A stretch of DNA of 64,000 nucleotides from Nymphaea colorata. Lineage: Eukaryota; Streptophyta; Magnoliopsida; Nymphaeales; Nymphaeaceae. How positions within the stretch are numbered: the first letter of the stretch is position 1; each line of letters starts with the position of its first letter. Under the pieces are notes generated by a model. The model searched no databases, had not been told where the DNA came from, and saw nothing but the letters and a program-made list of their open reading frames with translations. This document shows positions 11,801-23,497 of this stretch, in pieces. Made by a program: the position numbers and the translations under genes. The stretch covers positions 4,659,503 to 4,723,502 of the forward strand of contig NC_045143.1 of assembly GCF_008831285.2 (NCBI RefSeq), written 5' to 3'.

Positions 11801-14243
11801 GATTTAGCAACAATATTCACTGCCTTGCCAGGTATTACACGTTCTGTGCATATTTTATGTTTCTGAACTAATAAAGATGTAGTACTTCCTGTTAAGATGC
11901 ATTTCAAATTTATGAAATACTGGCTATAAGAACATCTGCTTTAAAAACGTTCTTAAATAGTTTTGAGTCGGCCATCCAAAAATTATTAACTTGTATTAGG
12001 TTTCCTCTGTGGTTTCTGTATTTCATTTCTTTGGTCAAAGGCAAAACTTAACTTCTGTGTCATTCTTTTGTTGAAGTATAGAAGATATATATGCATAAAC
12101 TCATCAACAGCATTCATGCCACTGAGTGTTGGTGTATCTTTTTTGGTCTATCCAAGTTTGCCCATTTGTGAGAGATTAATGGTTCAATACTGGAAACATG
12201 TTTGTCTTTTAAAAATTTGTGCTTTCAAGGTGCTGTTGTGCTGGCCTGGTAGAAAATTGATTCCAAGGAGGTCAACAAATTTACAGGTGGCTCTTAAGTA
12301 GCTGGACAAATTGAAGGGGCATGCTCTTTTTAGGCTGTTACTGTTTACTAGCGGTAGACATGACATAAGGCACAGATTGAGCTTTTGGAAAGCTGAACCT
12401 GGTTATGTTTGGACTCACAAAAATTTCATACGGGTGCCTGGATAACATTGCACCTGGTTTGGCGTCAAGTGTGAGGCTTGATTTGACTTCAGATTTCAGT
12501 TGACATGGTCAGGACCAAAAATAGCCTGTGGCATGTCATGGCCAGGCACGAGAGGAGCCTGTAATTGAATTTTTTCAGGCATTGTTTTTTAGGATTCTGG
12601 ATTTTGCTGGGCTTCATTTGCAGGTTATCATATAGACACCAATGTGAAAAATAAGATGAATAAAAATAGGATATGAAAGTGGTTGATTGGACTGAGGTAA
12701 ACATAGGAAATATGAATCTCTGTCATTGACATATAGGGCAGATAGATCAGAAGACACCCAAGGCCACTATTAATTTTTTAATGGATAATATTCTATTTCT
12801 TCTTTGATTCTTGGCCTTTACACAGCGTATGATACAGTGGTAGCCAACATTGATCTCGGGATTCGAGAAGGGAAAAATCCTGAAACATGTCTTCTTAATT
12901 CTTTAGTCTTTGTTAAAGAGACCCAGGGTATATTTTGTTTGACTTAAACACAGGAAGCTTCACAAGTTCATTGGATGTCCTTTTGCTGTATCTACTTGTT
13001 TATCCCGTTGGTTGGTTGAAAGTTTGTAAGCTTATTACTTCTGGTAATAAAACTTGACAGACTATAGAAGTCAACAAGAAACCTGTGCAGAACTCTTTTT
13101 TTTATATAAATAAATAAATGTTCCTCAGATTTTTTGCTATTAGCATTTCTAGTTTCATATAGTTTCTTAATACCATATTTCTTGTTGTCTTTTGTTCTTG
13201 GTTGCAAAGTAGGATTAAAAGCATTGTGAATGTATAAGTCTGCTTCATCTGTCTCATCTACTGTCACAGGTGCATCAATGCGGTAATTGCAGCCAGTGAG
13301 TTTGTTAGGTTGGAAAGAAAAGAGCTTCAAAAGCAATCTCTTTCAAATGGTCATGCTAGTGAAACTTCAGATCCTGAAATCCAGAATCTTTTATCTGTTG
13401 AAGCAAGCATAAAATCGGTCATGCAACTCTATGTGAAATGTGCATCTTCGATGATAATGGATTCGTGGAATGAGACTAGCAGGTTTTTCCTTCATCATAG
13501 TTGCTTATGTTATTTCATTTAAATTAAATCTCTCCCCTCTTGGCTATGTTCTCTTTCATATGGTTCAAATCAGAGGCTTTTCTTTCTGAAACTAATCATA
13601 AAGATGCTTACAACTTTCTTGTTCCTAATATAAGTCTTTTATATTCATTGAATGAAGTTATAATAATCGTGTTACAGCTTTTTCTCATTGTCATGGATTA
13701 CTGAACTGTTTAGCTAATTTATCTCGTCATGATTGTGTGGTATGATGAAGGTCCCATCTGGTTCCCAAATTGATCTTTCTGGACCAGCTCTGCAAGATAT
13801 CCCCATACCTACCGAGAAGCACAATCGAAGTGCATATTCCTTACACAATCCTCCGTTCAATTTATCGACAGTACTATGGAAACTCACAGGTCTCACAATT
13901 GGCTTTGCTGAGCCCATCCCCACGCCAATCCCCAGCAGTACTTCTCAGCCACGCATCATCACCTGCAGCCAAACTCAACAACGTGGATGCAAACCCAGAA
14001 GCTTTCCTAGGCATTTCACCTGCTCTAAGAACATCTGGTCCAATACATCAGCAACTTATTGAGCCTGAGAATATGGACACGAGGCAAAATGACAATAAAC
14101 AGCGAAATATGCGTCGATCTGGTCCCCTGGAGTATAGTTCAAGCAGGAAGGGGAAACATCCTGGAGGACCTGCTTCTGGCAGCAGAGGCGTCAGTCCACT
14201 GCCAAGAATGGTTTCCAGATCTGGTCCATTGTCGTACAAGTAG
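396..14243 (+). CDS. NAP1: NAP1/GNARLED (Nck-associated protein 1 homolog), SCAR/WAVE complex subunit; 5'-partial, 15 exons visible
   Basis: This is the C-terminal ~1034 residues of the plant NAP1 (GNARLED/GRL) protein, a large helical subunit of the SCAR/WAVE regulatory complex that activates ARP2/3 actin nucleation in the cytosol; in Arabidopsis it affects trichome and pavement-cell shape. Exons: 396-440, 590-732, 901-1033, 3501-3611, 3702-3780, 3893-4086, 5023-5168, 5915-5996, 6189-6299, 7190-7315, 7394-7533, 7619-7715, 10840-11831, 13270-13482, 13751-14243. All junctions are GT-AG and keep one frame to TAG at 14241. Recognisable stretches include KSGRTKQKEADLEY, FFTDQPSLLAPNIQ, SSRSSINIRHLEKAT, EQHVSMDLTQGIREI and GGFSNNIHCLAR. 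The tail is Ser/Pro-rich and ends in SRSGPLSYK, as in the family. From memory the Arabidopsis protein is about 1425 residues, so roughly 390 N-terminal residues lie before the window. Bases 1-395 look intronic. The intron 1034-3500 holds a TRIM and the intron 7716-10839 a MITE; 4087-5022 and 11832-13269 hold nothing recognised. Confidence 0.95.
475..596 (+). repeat. Diverged 80-bp tandem duplication of a 3' splice-site region in a NAP1 intron
   Basis: Bases 475-516 and 555-596 are near copies. Both run from AGTACTT through CTTCCTTTTT to TATATAC. The downstream copy contains the acceptor CAG used for the exon starting at 590. The upstream copy reads TTTTTGCTATATAC, so its AG is gone. It looks like an acceptor duplication in which one copy was lost. 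Confidence 0.7.
1693..1740. repeat. (CA)n-(TA)-(TG)n microsatellite, partly self-complementary
   Basis: A run of CA followed by ATATAT, a run of TG and then ATATATA lies inside a NAP1 intron. The CA and TG runs can pair with each other. Confidence 0.9.
1868..2325 (+). mobile_element. TRIM (terminal-repeat retrotransposon in miniature), complete
   Basis: Two direct LTR-like repeats, 1868-2053 and 2130-2325, each start TGTAACACCCC and end GGTTGTTACA. Between them are only 76 bp. The primer-binding site TGGTATCAGAGC (2055-2066), typical of initiator-Met tRNA priming, follows the 5' LTR by one base. A purine-rich tract, AAAGGGGGTGGA, abuts the 3' LTR. Each LTR has a TATAAAAG box. There is no coding capacity, so it must have been mobilised in trans. 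It lies in the NAP1 intron 1034-3500 on the gene strand. No clean 5-bp target-site duplication is visible (flanks GTGTG and GAGAG). Confidence 0.85.
5831..5872. repeat. (GT)n(ATGT)n microsatellite in a NAP1 intron
   Basis: About 15 GT units are followed by a few ATGT units. The run ends about 40 bases before the acceptor of the exon starting at 5915. Confidence 0.9.
6781..7180 (+). repeat. Old tandem duplication of about 200 bp in a NAP1 intron
   Basis: Bases 6781-6964 and about 6981-7180 share an ordered series of matches: CATTTTA, GCCATAA, ATGAGTGGCTGATAA, GACTTGTATGG, CTTGG, GATGC and GTCATTT. They are diverged by substitutions and small indels. The second copy runs up to the acceptor of the exon at 7190. 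Confidence 0.6.
8011..8058 (+). repeat. 24-bp perfect tandem repeat, two units
   Basis: Units 8011-8034 and 8035-8058 both read CATACAAACCAATTTAC followed by seven T. They are in a NAP1 intron. Confidence 0.85.
8337..8651. mobile_element. hAT-type MITE with 8-bp target-site duplication
   Basis: The 315-bp element begins CTATGTCACC and ends GGTGACTTAG, which are inverted repeats with one mismatch. It is flanked on both sides by the identical 8-bp sequence ATATTACC (8329-8336 and 8652-8659). An 8-bp duplication is the hallmark of the hAT superfamily. The ends are GC-rich with GGGTGCGGGTG motifs and the centre is AT-rich. No transposase ORF is present, so it is non-autonomous. It sits in the NAP1 intron 7716-10839. 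Confidence 0.82.
9866..9889. repeat. Short perfect inverted repeat (GCGATAAAA stem)
   Basis: GCGATAAAA at 9866-9874 pairs with TTTTATCGC at 9881-9889 across a six-base loop. Related GCGATA words recur over the next ~100 bases, suggesting a degraded repeat family. Confidence 0.5.
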
Positions 14244-16058
14244 ATGATACTATTTGATTGTTTTTGTAGAAGCTGTAGTATGCCTGTGTCTCTTGGTTTT
14301 GTGCCATATGCATTGCCTTCCATGTAATCTGTAAATATCAAAGTCGGCTCCAGTTCCATCTTAAATTTAATGGGCCTCTTTTCTCTTCTTCGTTTTTGTA
14401 TTCTTGATGAAGCCCAACATGAAATGAGAAGGTTAGCGTGCAGTCTCTTGCTATTATCAACTTTCGTTCTGCTGTGTTCATTGTTATGAATTATGATGAT
14501 GTTATATTCGATTAAAATTTTATCTGAATTGACTCTTCGAGCCTGCAATTTAGGTTACCTTGCACATCACTCAACACAGGAAAGCTTCTCATCTTGAAGA
14601 TCGAACGGCTTATAATCCCACCTCAGAATACCAAAATAATTTCAGCTGCCCACGTTTGACTCTTAATGCTCATTTAATATAAAGCCTTCAAGCCTTCGAT
14701 ATCTTGGGAGAATTCTCTGGGAATGGGAATTAAAAAAAGCGTGGGGCATGGAAACATGTAAGAATATACTGGTTTAGAAAACATAGACAAATTGTCTTGG
14801 GTGCACTCGGGTGTTGACCAGGTTATTCGTGTGGAATTTTTTTGGCAGCATGAAAGTTGTTTTAGTCGCAGCTATCATGAACTCGCCTCTAACATGATTA
14901 GCTTATATCACTGTATCTGATGGATCTAGAATCGCTGCCGTTCGTTTTCCAAGATCAAGGGTCAATATCGTGAACATGAATGATGCGCGTCTTTTGGTGG
15001 GCTTCCCCAGTTGCATAGTGAATGGTTGGATGGAATCTGGTGGGGGCATGGCTTCCCATTTTCGGCAGACGTCCTGAAACCACCTTTGAAAACTCAGCCC
15101 ACGGCAAGCGGACGTCGTTATGCCTGTAGGTTTGGACCAACCAAAATGGTCCTTACCTAATCATCAGACAACTGTGTTCCATGAAGCAGCAGCAGACAAT
15201 GAGTCTTCTTCGTGGAAAAGACAAACTAATCGCGTTGTTCAACACGAGTAGGTCATGTGTTCCTGGTGTGTGCGTTGGACGAACCCAGAAAGCACTCTTA
15301 GGAAAGGCAGAGCCACATGTGGGCATGTGTGGGCATTTGCCCACACAGACCCACAAATGCTAGTCATTTTCATATTGGTGGTTTCCAATAATTCATTTAT
15401 TCATGGTAATATACCATGTGCCCTTTAATTGGTTGGCTTGTGTTCTTTAATCATTTTCTTATGTTTAGGATTTTTTTTTTCTTTGCTGTTAGGATGGAAG
15501 ACTTGAAAGTCTAAGTCCAGATCAGGCATCATTAAGTCGGACAATATATTTCTTCCCTATGACTAACAATTAATGTTAACAGAATTTTTGAAAATTTTAG
15601 TTAGACTTCAAGTTTTTGCTGTAATTTGAAGAACGTACGCCTGTTTGCGTGTAGTAGTACATGCCTAACTGTTGCCAACGTAACATTTTGTACTTCTCTT
15701 TATTGCATTTCAAGTTATAACTTGTTTGCTTACTCTACAAGAAATATACAATATGTTCATTATATTTATTCATCATGACGAAGTTTTCAATGTGAATTAG
15801 AACAAAACATTTAAGATAAGTGGCAGGAACTCTTATTTAACAGTTATCAACAAAAGTAGGGTCCGTTCTAAGAAATTCAGAAACGTGAGTTTTTTTTTTT
15901 TAAATACAAAAGGTGGGCTCCTGAAAGAAGGTCAGATGGTGGCTGCACGCAACTCCCTTCCTTCTTCAGCCCTGCGGGGATATTAAGACCAAAAGCATAC
16001 GATGCATGGTCAATTCAACCAATCCCTTTCACACGATTCAACCTTCAATCTCCTCTCC
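14244..16058. other. Intergenic, NAP1 3' flank to cystatin-like promoter
   Basis: This is the NAP1 3' UTR and spacer. I see no convincing gene. Bases 15304-15345 (GGCAGAGCCACATG, then TTTGCCCACAC) resemble, in reverse complement, the repeat end at 47831-47871, so a transposon terminus probably lies here. Confidence 0.6.
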
Positions 16059-16064
16059 TATAAA
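16059..16064 (+). promoter_or_regulatory. TATA box of the cystatin-like gene
   Basis: TATAAA in the context TCTCCTATAAAGG lies 147 bases before the chosen ATG at 16206, placing transcription start near 16090 and leaving a plausible leader. Confidence 0.6.
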
Positions 16065-16205
16065 GGTTCTGCAAATTTGGTATGAACTTCATCTTCCATC
16101 CCTTCACCTTCTGCCCTTCATAAACCTTTTCTTCCTTGTTTGGTGCCTGATCAGTTTCTACTTCCGTCCAGGGAACGAGGGGGCAAGAACATACCACCCA
16201 CCGCC

Positions 16206-16847
16206 ATGGGACGACTTCTTCCTCTCTTTCTGATAGTTATGACTTCAATGGCAGCCATGGCTTGGGCTGCTGCCACTTGGGTCGTGATCCCAAACGTCGA
16301 CAAAGACAGCCATGTCCAGAGCTTGGGTGCATACGCAGTGGCTAAACAGAACAACCCGTATCTCAAATTCATCAAAGTGGTGCGTGCAGAGGTACTGGAC
16401 CGCGGTACCCAGCATTACACCTACAGGTTGGCCATTCAGCTGGTTGAAGGCAGCCAGAAGAAGTACTACTGGAGCGAGGTCTTGCAGGATCTAGGAGCAC
16501 CTAACCAGCCGCCGGTCCTGAACATCGCCTCCTTCAAGCCCATCTCCGGCCCAGCTTCGACTCCCAACTGGGTCACCATCCCGGATGTGCAGAAAAATCT
16601 GCATGTGAGAAGCATAATCACATATGCAGTGGAAAAATTCAACTCACAGACTCAAGCTTCTTTCGAGTTCATCGACGTGCTCGATGGACAGCTCCTGGAT
16701 CGTGGTGCTAAGCATTACACCTACCACCTGACGATCAGGGTTCATGATCGCTACGGGGTGAAGAAATACAAGATTGAAGTGTTTGAGGACCTTAACACTC
16801 CAGGCGAGCCGCCAGTCCTCAATTTGGGCTACTTTATTTTGGTTTAG
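16206..16847 (+). CDS. Secreted tandem cystatin-like protein with degenerate inhibitory motifs
   Basis: A 213-residue intronless ORF. The start at 16206 is chosen over the in-frame ATG at 16140 because it puts a hydrophobic signal peptide (MGRLLPLFLIV..., about residues 1-22) at the N terminus and the context GCCATGG is favourable. Two homologous cystatin-type domains follow, about residues 24-112 and 120-213. Each has a helix resembling the phytocystatin LARFAV signature (LGAYAVAKQN; IITYAVEKFN) and shared LDRG(T/A)(Q/K)HYTY, ED/QDL and PPVLN segments. Classical phytocystatins block papain-like proteases through QxVxG and a Pro-Trp near the C terminus; here QxVxG is replaced by EVLDRG and GQLLDRG, and no PW is seen. 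It therefore has the fold, but active inhibition is doubtful. A TATA box and an AATAAA frame it. A full-length duplicated phytocystatin with altered function is the best reading. Confidence 0.8.
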   Translation: MGRLLPLFLIVMTSMAAMAWAAATWVVIPNVDKDSHVQSLGAYAVAKQNNPYLKFIKVVRAEVLDRGTQHYTYRLAIQLVEGSQKKYYWSEVLQDLGAPNQPPVLNIASFKPISGPASTPNWVTIPDVQKNLHVRSIITYAVEKFNSQTQASFEFIDVLDGQLLDRGAKHYTYHLTIRVHDRYGVKKYKIEVFEDLNTPGEPPVLNLGYFILV

Positions 16848-16893
16848 GTTGGCGTGGGATTGTCCTCATAGTATTTTTTTTATTCTTTTGATG

Positions 16894-16899
16894 AATAAA
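16894..16899 (+). terminator. Poly(A) signal AATAAA, cystatin-like gene
   Basis: AATAAA lies 47 bases after the stop codon in the T-rich 3' flank. Confidence 0.5.
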
Positions 16900-17286
16900 T
16901 GTTGTGGCAGAACAGGGCTTCTGTATGCACATGAATTGAGCCGCAAGATACCATGTGGTTGTAAAATTACTTAGATATGATGTGTGTGTATTTTGAACAG
17001 AGAGGGAAGTTAGTTGCAATTTTTCTTTGTTTGTATAAAACGTGGATGTGAAGCGTGTGTACTTTGAACCGAAGGGGATCTTGCAATTTTCGATTTCTTT
17101 GTTGGGATGGTTCTGCGAAGTTGCAACTTGCTTTTCTCTTTTGTTCTTTTTTTGTTTTCCTCCTTCTCCTCTTTTCCTTGCTTGCAAGTTTAGTAGGAAA
17201 GATCCAGAAAGTGTTGATTTTATCGTTTTATAATAATATTTTTTATATTTGTTAGAGATCACGAGTTGACTGCTGCTCGTCACAAA

Positions 17287-17288
<2 letters not shown>

Positions 17289-17339
<51 letters not shown>
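17289..17339. repeat. (TA)n microsatellite, about 25 units
   Basis: An uninterrupted AT run ending in ACACAC. Confidence 0.95.
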
Positions 17340-17344
<5 letters not shown>

Positions 17345-18039
17345 GCATTCATGTTTAAGCCCTTCACGCTTCCTTGAACGGGCATGATCTTGGAATGGAC
17401 TTTTCCTTTTTTCCACTGGGGACCCTTATCTCATCACCTAGTTTTGGATCAACTTCTTTTGTTTTATTTTCAAAACAACTGTTTCTAGTATTGGATATGG
17501 CACATATTGCCCATCTTGTCGATACCATACATTAATTCAGAGCGTCGTACGAGTTTATATTTTTCATCTTTAAGAACAGTTTAAAATAATTTAAAAAGTT
17601 AATTTTTAGATTCAAATAATAAAAAATAGACGAAATACGGGCTGATACATCATACATCCTATTGGTGAGCAAACAAATATGGCGCCAATATAACCCTTAC
17701 TTACAACACTAAATCGATCTCCCCTTCTTAATTTTCACAGTCAAAAGCACAGACTTTTTCTTCAAATCCGTTGATCTCCATCCAAGTTATAACTATAAAC
17801 TCAGTCTGTGAAAGAAGAAATGGAGTAATTTGGAGAATATAAGTTAGGCATCCATCCTAAACTTAAATTCTTCTATATAATTAAGAAGCCCTTCCTTTTC
17901 TGTCAAATCCATTAGGTAGTATTTGATAGAAATCCGAGGCTGCATTAAAAGGTGTATTATTAGATCCTCAATTTAAACAAACTGAAGATCTTAGTAGCAT
18001 TCAAGTTGTATGTAAAAAAAACAATGGATTTACAATATA

Positions 18040-18320
18040 GTCACAAAAAATGCGTTTTTTTTTAAATGAAAAAAAGTGCTGCATTAAATTGCTGTTTAAA
18101 ACTTTAAAAAATGCATTTTTTTTTTTACTTTTTTCTTTTTTTAATGCCAAACAGGTTTTTTTATTTTCTATTTTTTTATTTGTTGCAAATTTATTTATCT
18201 TTTCATGTTTGTGTTATTAGTTTCTCACTTATTTTATTTTTTTCTTATTTTTAGTTTTTAAATTTTTAAAAATTTACCATATTCTTCTCGTTTTTTCAAG
18301 CTCACTATATTATACTCGAG
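18040..18320. repeat. T-rich dispersed repeat, copy 1
   Basis: It shares an ordered series of words with 28340-28680: homopolymer A/T tracts, then AATGCCAAACAG (AACGTCAAACTG in the other), TTGTTGCAAAT, TTATCTTTT, GTGTTATTA, and CAAGCTCA...TATTATA. This points to a dispersed, possibly transposon-derived family. Confidence 0.6.
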
Positions 18321-21300
18321 ACAATCAGATTTGGGGAAAGAGGCCTCACCCTAAAACCACTGTTCTGATCTTACAGTTCTCATATCGATGGTGACAAACA
18401 CACCCTTAAGATCGGCTTTACTTAACGGTGTTCTGATTCTTGGATAGAGTTAATGCACCTTTAACTCAGTGCCTCACTCTATTTCCATGAATGCTTATGA
18501 GAATCAAATTAGTGACTCACTATTAAGTAAGGAGCTATGCTATACTATGCTTTTTGAATATGATCAAAAAGAACTTTTCCTCCTATTTTTGTCATTTTAG
18601 AGGGAGGGTGTTTCCTTGTCCTTTTGAGGGTATTTTAGTCATTTTAAATGTCAAACAATGGTCCAATTCAGGACGGAAACATATATATATATCACCTTCT
18701 GAAAGAAAATTTTTACAATTACCTAATAAAAGGGAGATTATTATAGAAAAAATTTTAAATATGATTTCCATCAAACGAAGACAAAATTAATTTCTAGTAT
18801 GTTACAGGGAAACCGGTAAAAAGGCACTGGTCCAAGATCGTTATCATCCTTGTTCATCTATAGGGATCCGCCTCCCTTATCTCTATTCACTTCAAAATGG
18901 AGGACAGAATAATTCCCCTCCAAATGAAAGGTTATATCAACTTTTCTACTTTTCAAATGGTAAGCCCATAAAACTTAATTTTGGATAAGTTTCTCCTCCT
19001 ACATATCCAAGACCGACCTAGGGGACCTACTGAACTTACTCATGAACCTTTTTTTTTTTTCGGCTGGATGCGTTGAAGATGAGGCACCTGAAGTTCCTGC
19101 ACAGTTTCTTCGTATTAGATAATTCTTTTTATTCTTTTCGTATGTGTTTTCTTGTTCTTTAAAATATGGTCCCAAAAGTGTGGGAAAACATAGACCAACT
19201 TCAAGAATCTTTCAAATTCTTGTTGAAATGCAACGAAGTGGAGCTCGATTACATCATGTATCAACTTCACGGTTGAATAGAAGATCACCAAAGAAATATG
19301 GGACAGATGGTGAAGGGTTTGTTCTCTTTGGCATTGTTGGTATCTGTGATGAGGGATCTCTGTCCTCGGAACACTTGGACAGAGATCTTCGTATCTTTAG
19401 TAAGATAAGGATATGAAAATATCTGGACTAACAACTAAGCCGATCTTTGTGGCCCTGCAGGAGGCTTGAAGATGGATAGTTCCACCTTTCCTCATCGGAG
19501 AAAAGTAGCCTATACAACTTGGGAGTCCGAAAATGGAGAGGGTTTGCACGAATAGTTCCAGTTTCTTTCCCTTCCAATAACCAGAGATGTAAATGGCTTG
19601 AATTCGAGTGTTGATTGGTCTTTAACAGAATAATTTCTTGTTCTGTTAAAGGTTAGCCCAAAAACTTTCTTGCCATTGAAAGAGCAAACAAAAGAAAAAG
19701 ACGAAATCTGATAGATTTAATTTATTGCGAAAGTTTTAGCCTTTTACTGAGCAAAAGTTCAGTCTGTATGTGCTTCTGCACATAGCTGGTGTTTTTCCAA
19801 GCATTACCCCAAAAAAATGACGAATTATCAGTCGGTTTATGAGGTCTACACTAGTCAAAAGTAAATGTGATGTGATCGTCGTCCTGTTCAGGTCAAGATA
19901 CGTCGTCTAGTGAGATGATGCCATTTGATCAACTAAACTAGAATGTGTTGCGGTGCCCATCATGGATTTGGTGGCCTATCCACTACAGTATAGAATCAGG
20001 TCACCTGAAAAAGTATGTGACTTGAAATCACAACTGTTCTTCGCCACCGTCCATTATGATGTTGCCCACAAAAGACCAATTCTCTGGTTATTTGATAAGG
20101 GGCACTGGTGATAAACAAAACAGGAGATGGTATTTTCAAAATGATGAAATATTTTCACGTACGCGTTTTGTCAAATCCGGGGGTGCAATTGGTCAAGTTA
20201 ATTTGCACATCCGAGAATGGAAAAGTTTAAATCAGATCCATCCTGTTCGACAGGATGAGTTGACACCGGAATCAGATTCGACGATGATATTGAATACAAT
20301 CAGGACAGTTGATATTATTAGTTAAATGATCTGACGGCCATTGCTCTTAGTTACGATTGGTTTTGTTTTCTTCTGCAGAATTTCCTTTTAAGAAGATGCT
20401 TCTTGTCAATGCACACGTAAGAAACAGGAACCCAAATCGCCAAATGGAAGGATGGTCTTGGAAAATAGTCCTGGCAATGCTGGACAGAAGGCAAACAATT
20501 TGAGATGAATGGAAAGAGAACAGCTAAGAAGCTCTGTTTGCAGTAGAATTCGGTGACTGATAAGGCCGCTTGCCTAAACAGTAGTAGAACTTCCTAAAGC
20601 ATCACCTGTCTTCTCACTGCACTCAAATACAGCAAGTAAATGTGCAAAGCCATCCATCGTTTCATTATGGGTTTCTGCTGCCGAAGCGTCCACGAACAGA
20701 TGACATGGAAGTCCAATAAAGTCGTGATCAAAAGCATCAAATTTGATGGAACTATCAAGTTTTGGATAAGCTTTACCAATTTGTCATCTTCCTCCTCCAA
20801 CCTTCACGGGGAAATAACTACTAGGAGAAAGTATAGCCTTTTTTTAATAAACCAAACATGACAATGCAGATCATTCTGAACAAGAGTCCAAAAAGGCATG
20901 ATTTTAATACCCAAATCCGTTTCTTCTCAGTAAATTAAGAGACCAAGTGCCATTAATTAACATTAAAAGACCTATCAGAAAGCAAACAACTTTTCAATCT
21001 CTAAATGGTTCCAGGGGATTGATTGTAGCTCCTAGATCTCCCTCCCATTCATCAAAAGACTGCAACTGATATTCTCAAACCATATATATGTAATCTCTTC
21101 TGGCTTCCTGTAGAGCAAATTAAGTCTCTAAATCCTGCCATATAAGATTCCTGAAGCAACGTGCTTGTTTGAGCCGAGAGCTTGCATCCACAAATGCATA
21201 AGGAGAAAAACCAAAAACCAGCAACCATTTGCTGATTGTGAAAGGGACAATTGGGATATACTCGAGATATGGAGGGAAAGGAAGGAGGATATACTTTTTT

Positions 21301-21603
21301 CCACCGTTGCCCATTATTTTTTGTCGCGAGGAGTTGATCTAATCTCGGGATCCTTTACAAGCCATGCCATGACAGAAGCATAATATGAGCCTCAACTTTT
21401 TTCCTTTTCTTCCTCCTTCACGCCAATGCACTAACAGTGCAGCTGGCTTCGTGATCCTGGTCGCCCTTTGCTTTCCATCAAAGTCACCTGTGAAAGTGGG
21501 CCACGGTCCACGGGGGAGAATCTGCTGCTTTAGGAGCAGGAAGGACTACGAAAGTGTGTGGCAACATCAACCCCATGCGACCCCCTGGTTGGAGGTTTTG
21601 TTG

Positions 21604-21607
<4 letters not shown>

Positions 21608-21645
<38 letters not shown>
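21608..21645. repeat. (CT)n microsatellite
   Basis: About 19 uninterrupted CT units. Confidence 0.95.
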
Positions 21646-21647
<2 letters not shown>

Positions 21648-22317
21648 GTTTTCTTGCTTGTTTAATTCCCTTCTATTGCGTCATTAATCTTCAATTTTCG
21701 ATGTTAAAGAAGAACCTACTTACAATCTAATGCTAATGTAAATATATAGTATTTTTTTGAGCTTTCGATTGCTATTCTATGGTCATGCCTTTAATATTGC
21801 GATGTAATACGGCTTTTGATTTCAAATTTTATAAAAATTTAGGCACATGTACACTTAAATATTCACACATTGTATGTGTGTGTGTGTGCGCGCGCCTTTG
21901 GTGACATGTATGTGTACTTTTAAAAGCTTTAGAAATCGTCTTATATATCAAACGCTTTACTTAAAGAGTAATTTTTTTAGTGGAAGAGTCTAAATCTCAC
22001 CAAAAAATTTTCAATTCTAATATTTTAGCTGAACTTATGGCAGGATATCCTCATAACTTTGAACCTTCAATATTCTTCCATTCCTTTAATTTTATCGAAT
22101 CTGCTTAGATTTTATTCTTAATAATCAAATTCAACCAAAATATGGGTATACCCCACATTAAATAGGAAACCTGTCTCACTAAAGCTTCTTCCAGGTATGT
22201 AACTACCCAGGATAAAAATACAAGGGCAGATAAAGCATGTATCTGTGTATATATTTCCAAAGACGTCCAGGAATATGCTTGGAAGATAATAAGGTTTAGA
22301 ATCTCTCTCTCCCTCTA

Positions 22318-22341
22318 CACGCACACACACACACACACACA
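22318..22341. repeat. (CA)n microsatellite
   Basis: About 11 CA units in intergenic DNA. Confidence 0.9.
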
Positions 22342-23181
22342 TGAAAGCACCCACGCACGCACGCAGCTACTGTGTTTGTCTCTTTCTCCATGCTACATGG
22401 CTATGCGATCATAAAAATAATTGCTTATACTCCACTGATGAAGAAGAAGGTGCTGAGTTCAATAAGCATTCTTTGTGGAAAATATGTCATACATGTCTTG
22501 CATATCTGATTTTATATTATCTATGATTGATTAATGTTGTTCCCCTAAAGTCATGCTTGCTTTTGCAAAAATCATAAGAAATCCATGTGGTACCTAATGA
22601 CAACCATAATTTGGACTAAGCGTATCTTGCCACCTGCGATTTCTTTAACGCATCTCAAATAGTAAAAGTTATCTCACTAAAGACAGAATTCAGCGTAATA
22701 ACTTATTTTTTTTGTTATCGAAACGAGAAGAATTATCTTGCTGTTCTGCAGAACTGCTTATACAGAGGTTAGAGTTAAAGAGCTTGTAGTTTCTAATAAG
22801 CATCACAAAAACATAGAGCTCGATTTAGCGGTGCAAGTTGCGGCTATCAGAAGGGGAGGAACAGAACTTGTGGACGAGAGGATCTATTCTGAAGCTGAGT
22901 CATCTTAACAAACCGATCTGAATCTACTTTTAGTCGATTCGATCAATCTATCTGGCACTCAGGATTTGAGAAAGACAGATTTAAATCTTACAGTGAAAAT
23001 AATCAGAAGACATCCAGAAAATATCAATGGTGCAAAGAAAGATCAGTGCTTGAGTGATGGAAGCTGAGAACAGGGTAGACATCTCCTAGCACCCTATTCA
23101 CCAAGGATTCCATATTGGAACTCGCATATCTGAAGACAATATCATTATGGTGAATCGACACCACCCACCAAGCTGTCAAAA

Positions 23182-23192
23182 GCACAGACACA

Positions 23193-23230
<38 letters not shown>

Positions 23231-23246
23231 AAAAGAGAGAGAGAGA
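23182..23246. repeat. Compound (CA)n(GA)n microsatellite
   Basis: A CA run joins a GA run, interrupted once by AAAA. It lies 3' of the DUF761 gene. Confidence 0.92.
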
Positions 23247-23497
23247 TCATACATACCATCGAGTTAAACCTAAAAGATGGAATTAACAGAGAAACTTTTC
23301 ACATAACAAGCTTTTGATTCAGAAACAGACATGAAAAGAAAAAAGGAAGACACCAAAGCACAACCAAAACAGTAAGCATGCAGTCCGACTAAAAGTTTGG
23401 AACATATAACAACATCTAAACATATCGTTGAACTTGAGATGCTCTCAGTTATGAGTCTTCCGTCGACGACGACGACGTCCGACCACGGCCGGAAGCG

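Larger units (their letters stand above)
16900..23497. other. Gene-poor intergenic region
   Basis: About 6.6 kb without a recognisable gene. It holds the microsatellites and the T-rich dispersed repeat listed separately. Small open frames at 19144-19416 and 20056-20325 (+) match nothing I know and lack splice or promoter support. The rest is AT-rich spacer. Confidence 0.6.
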
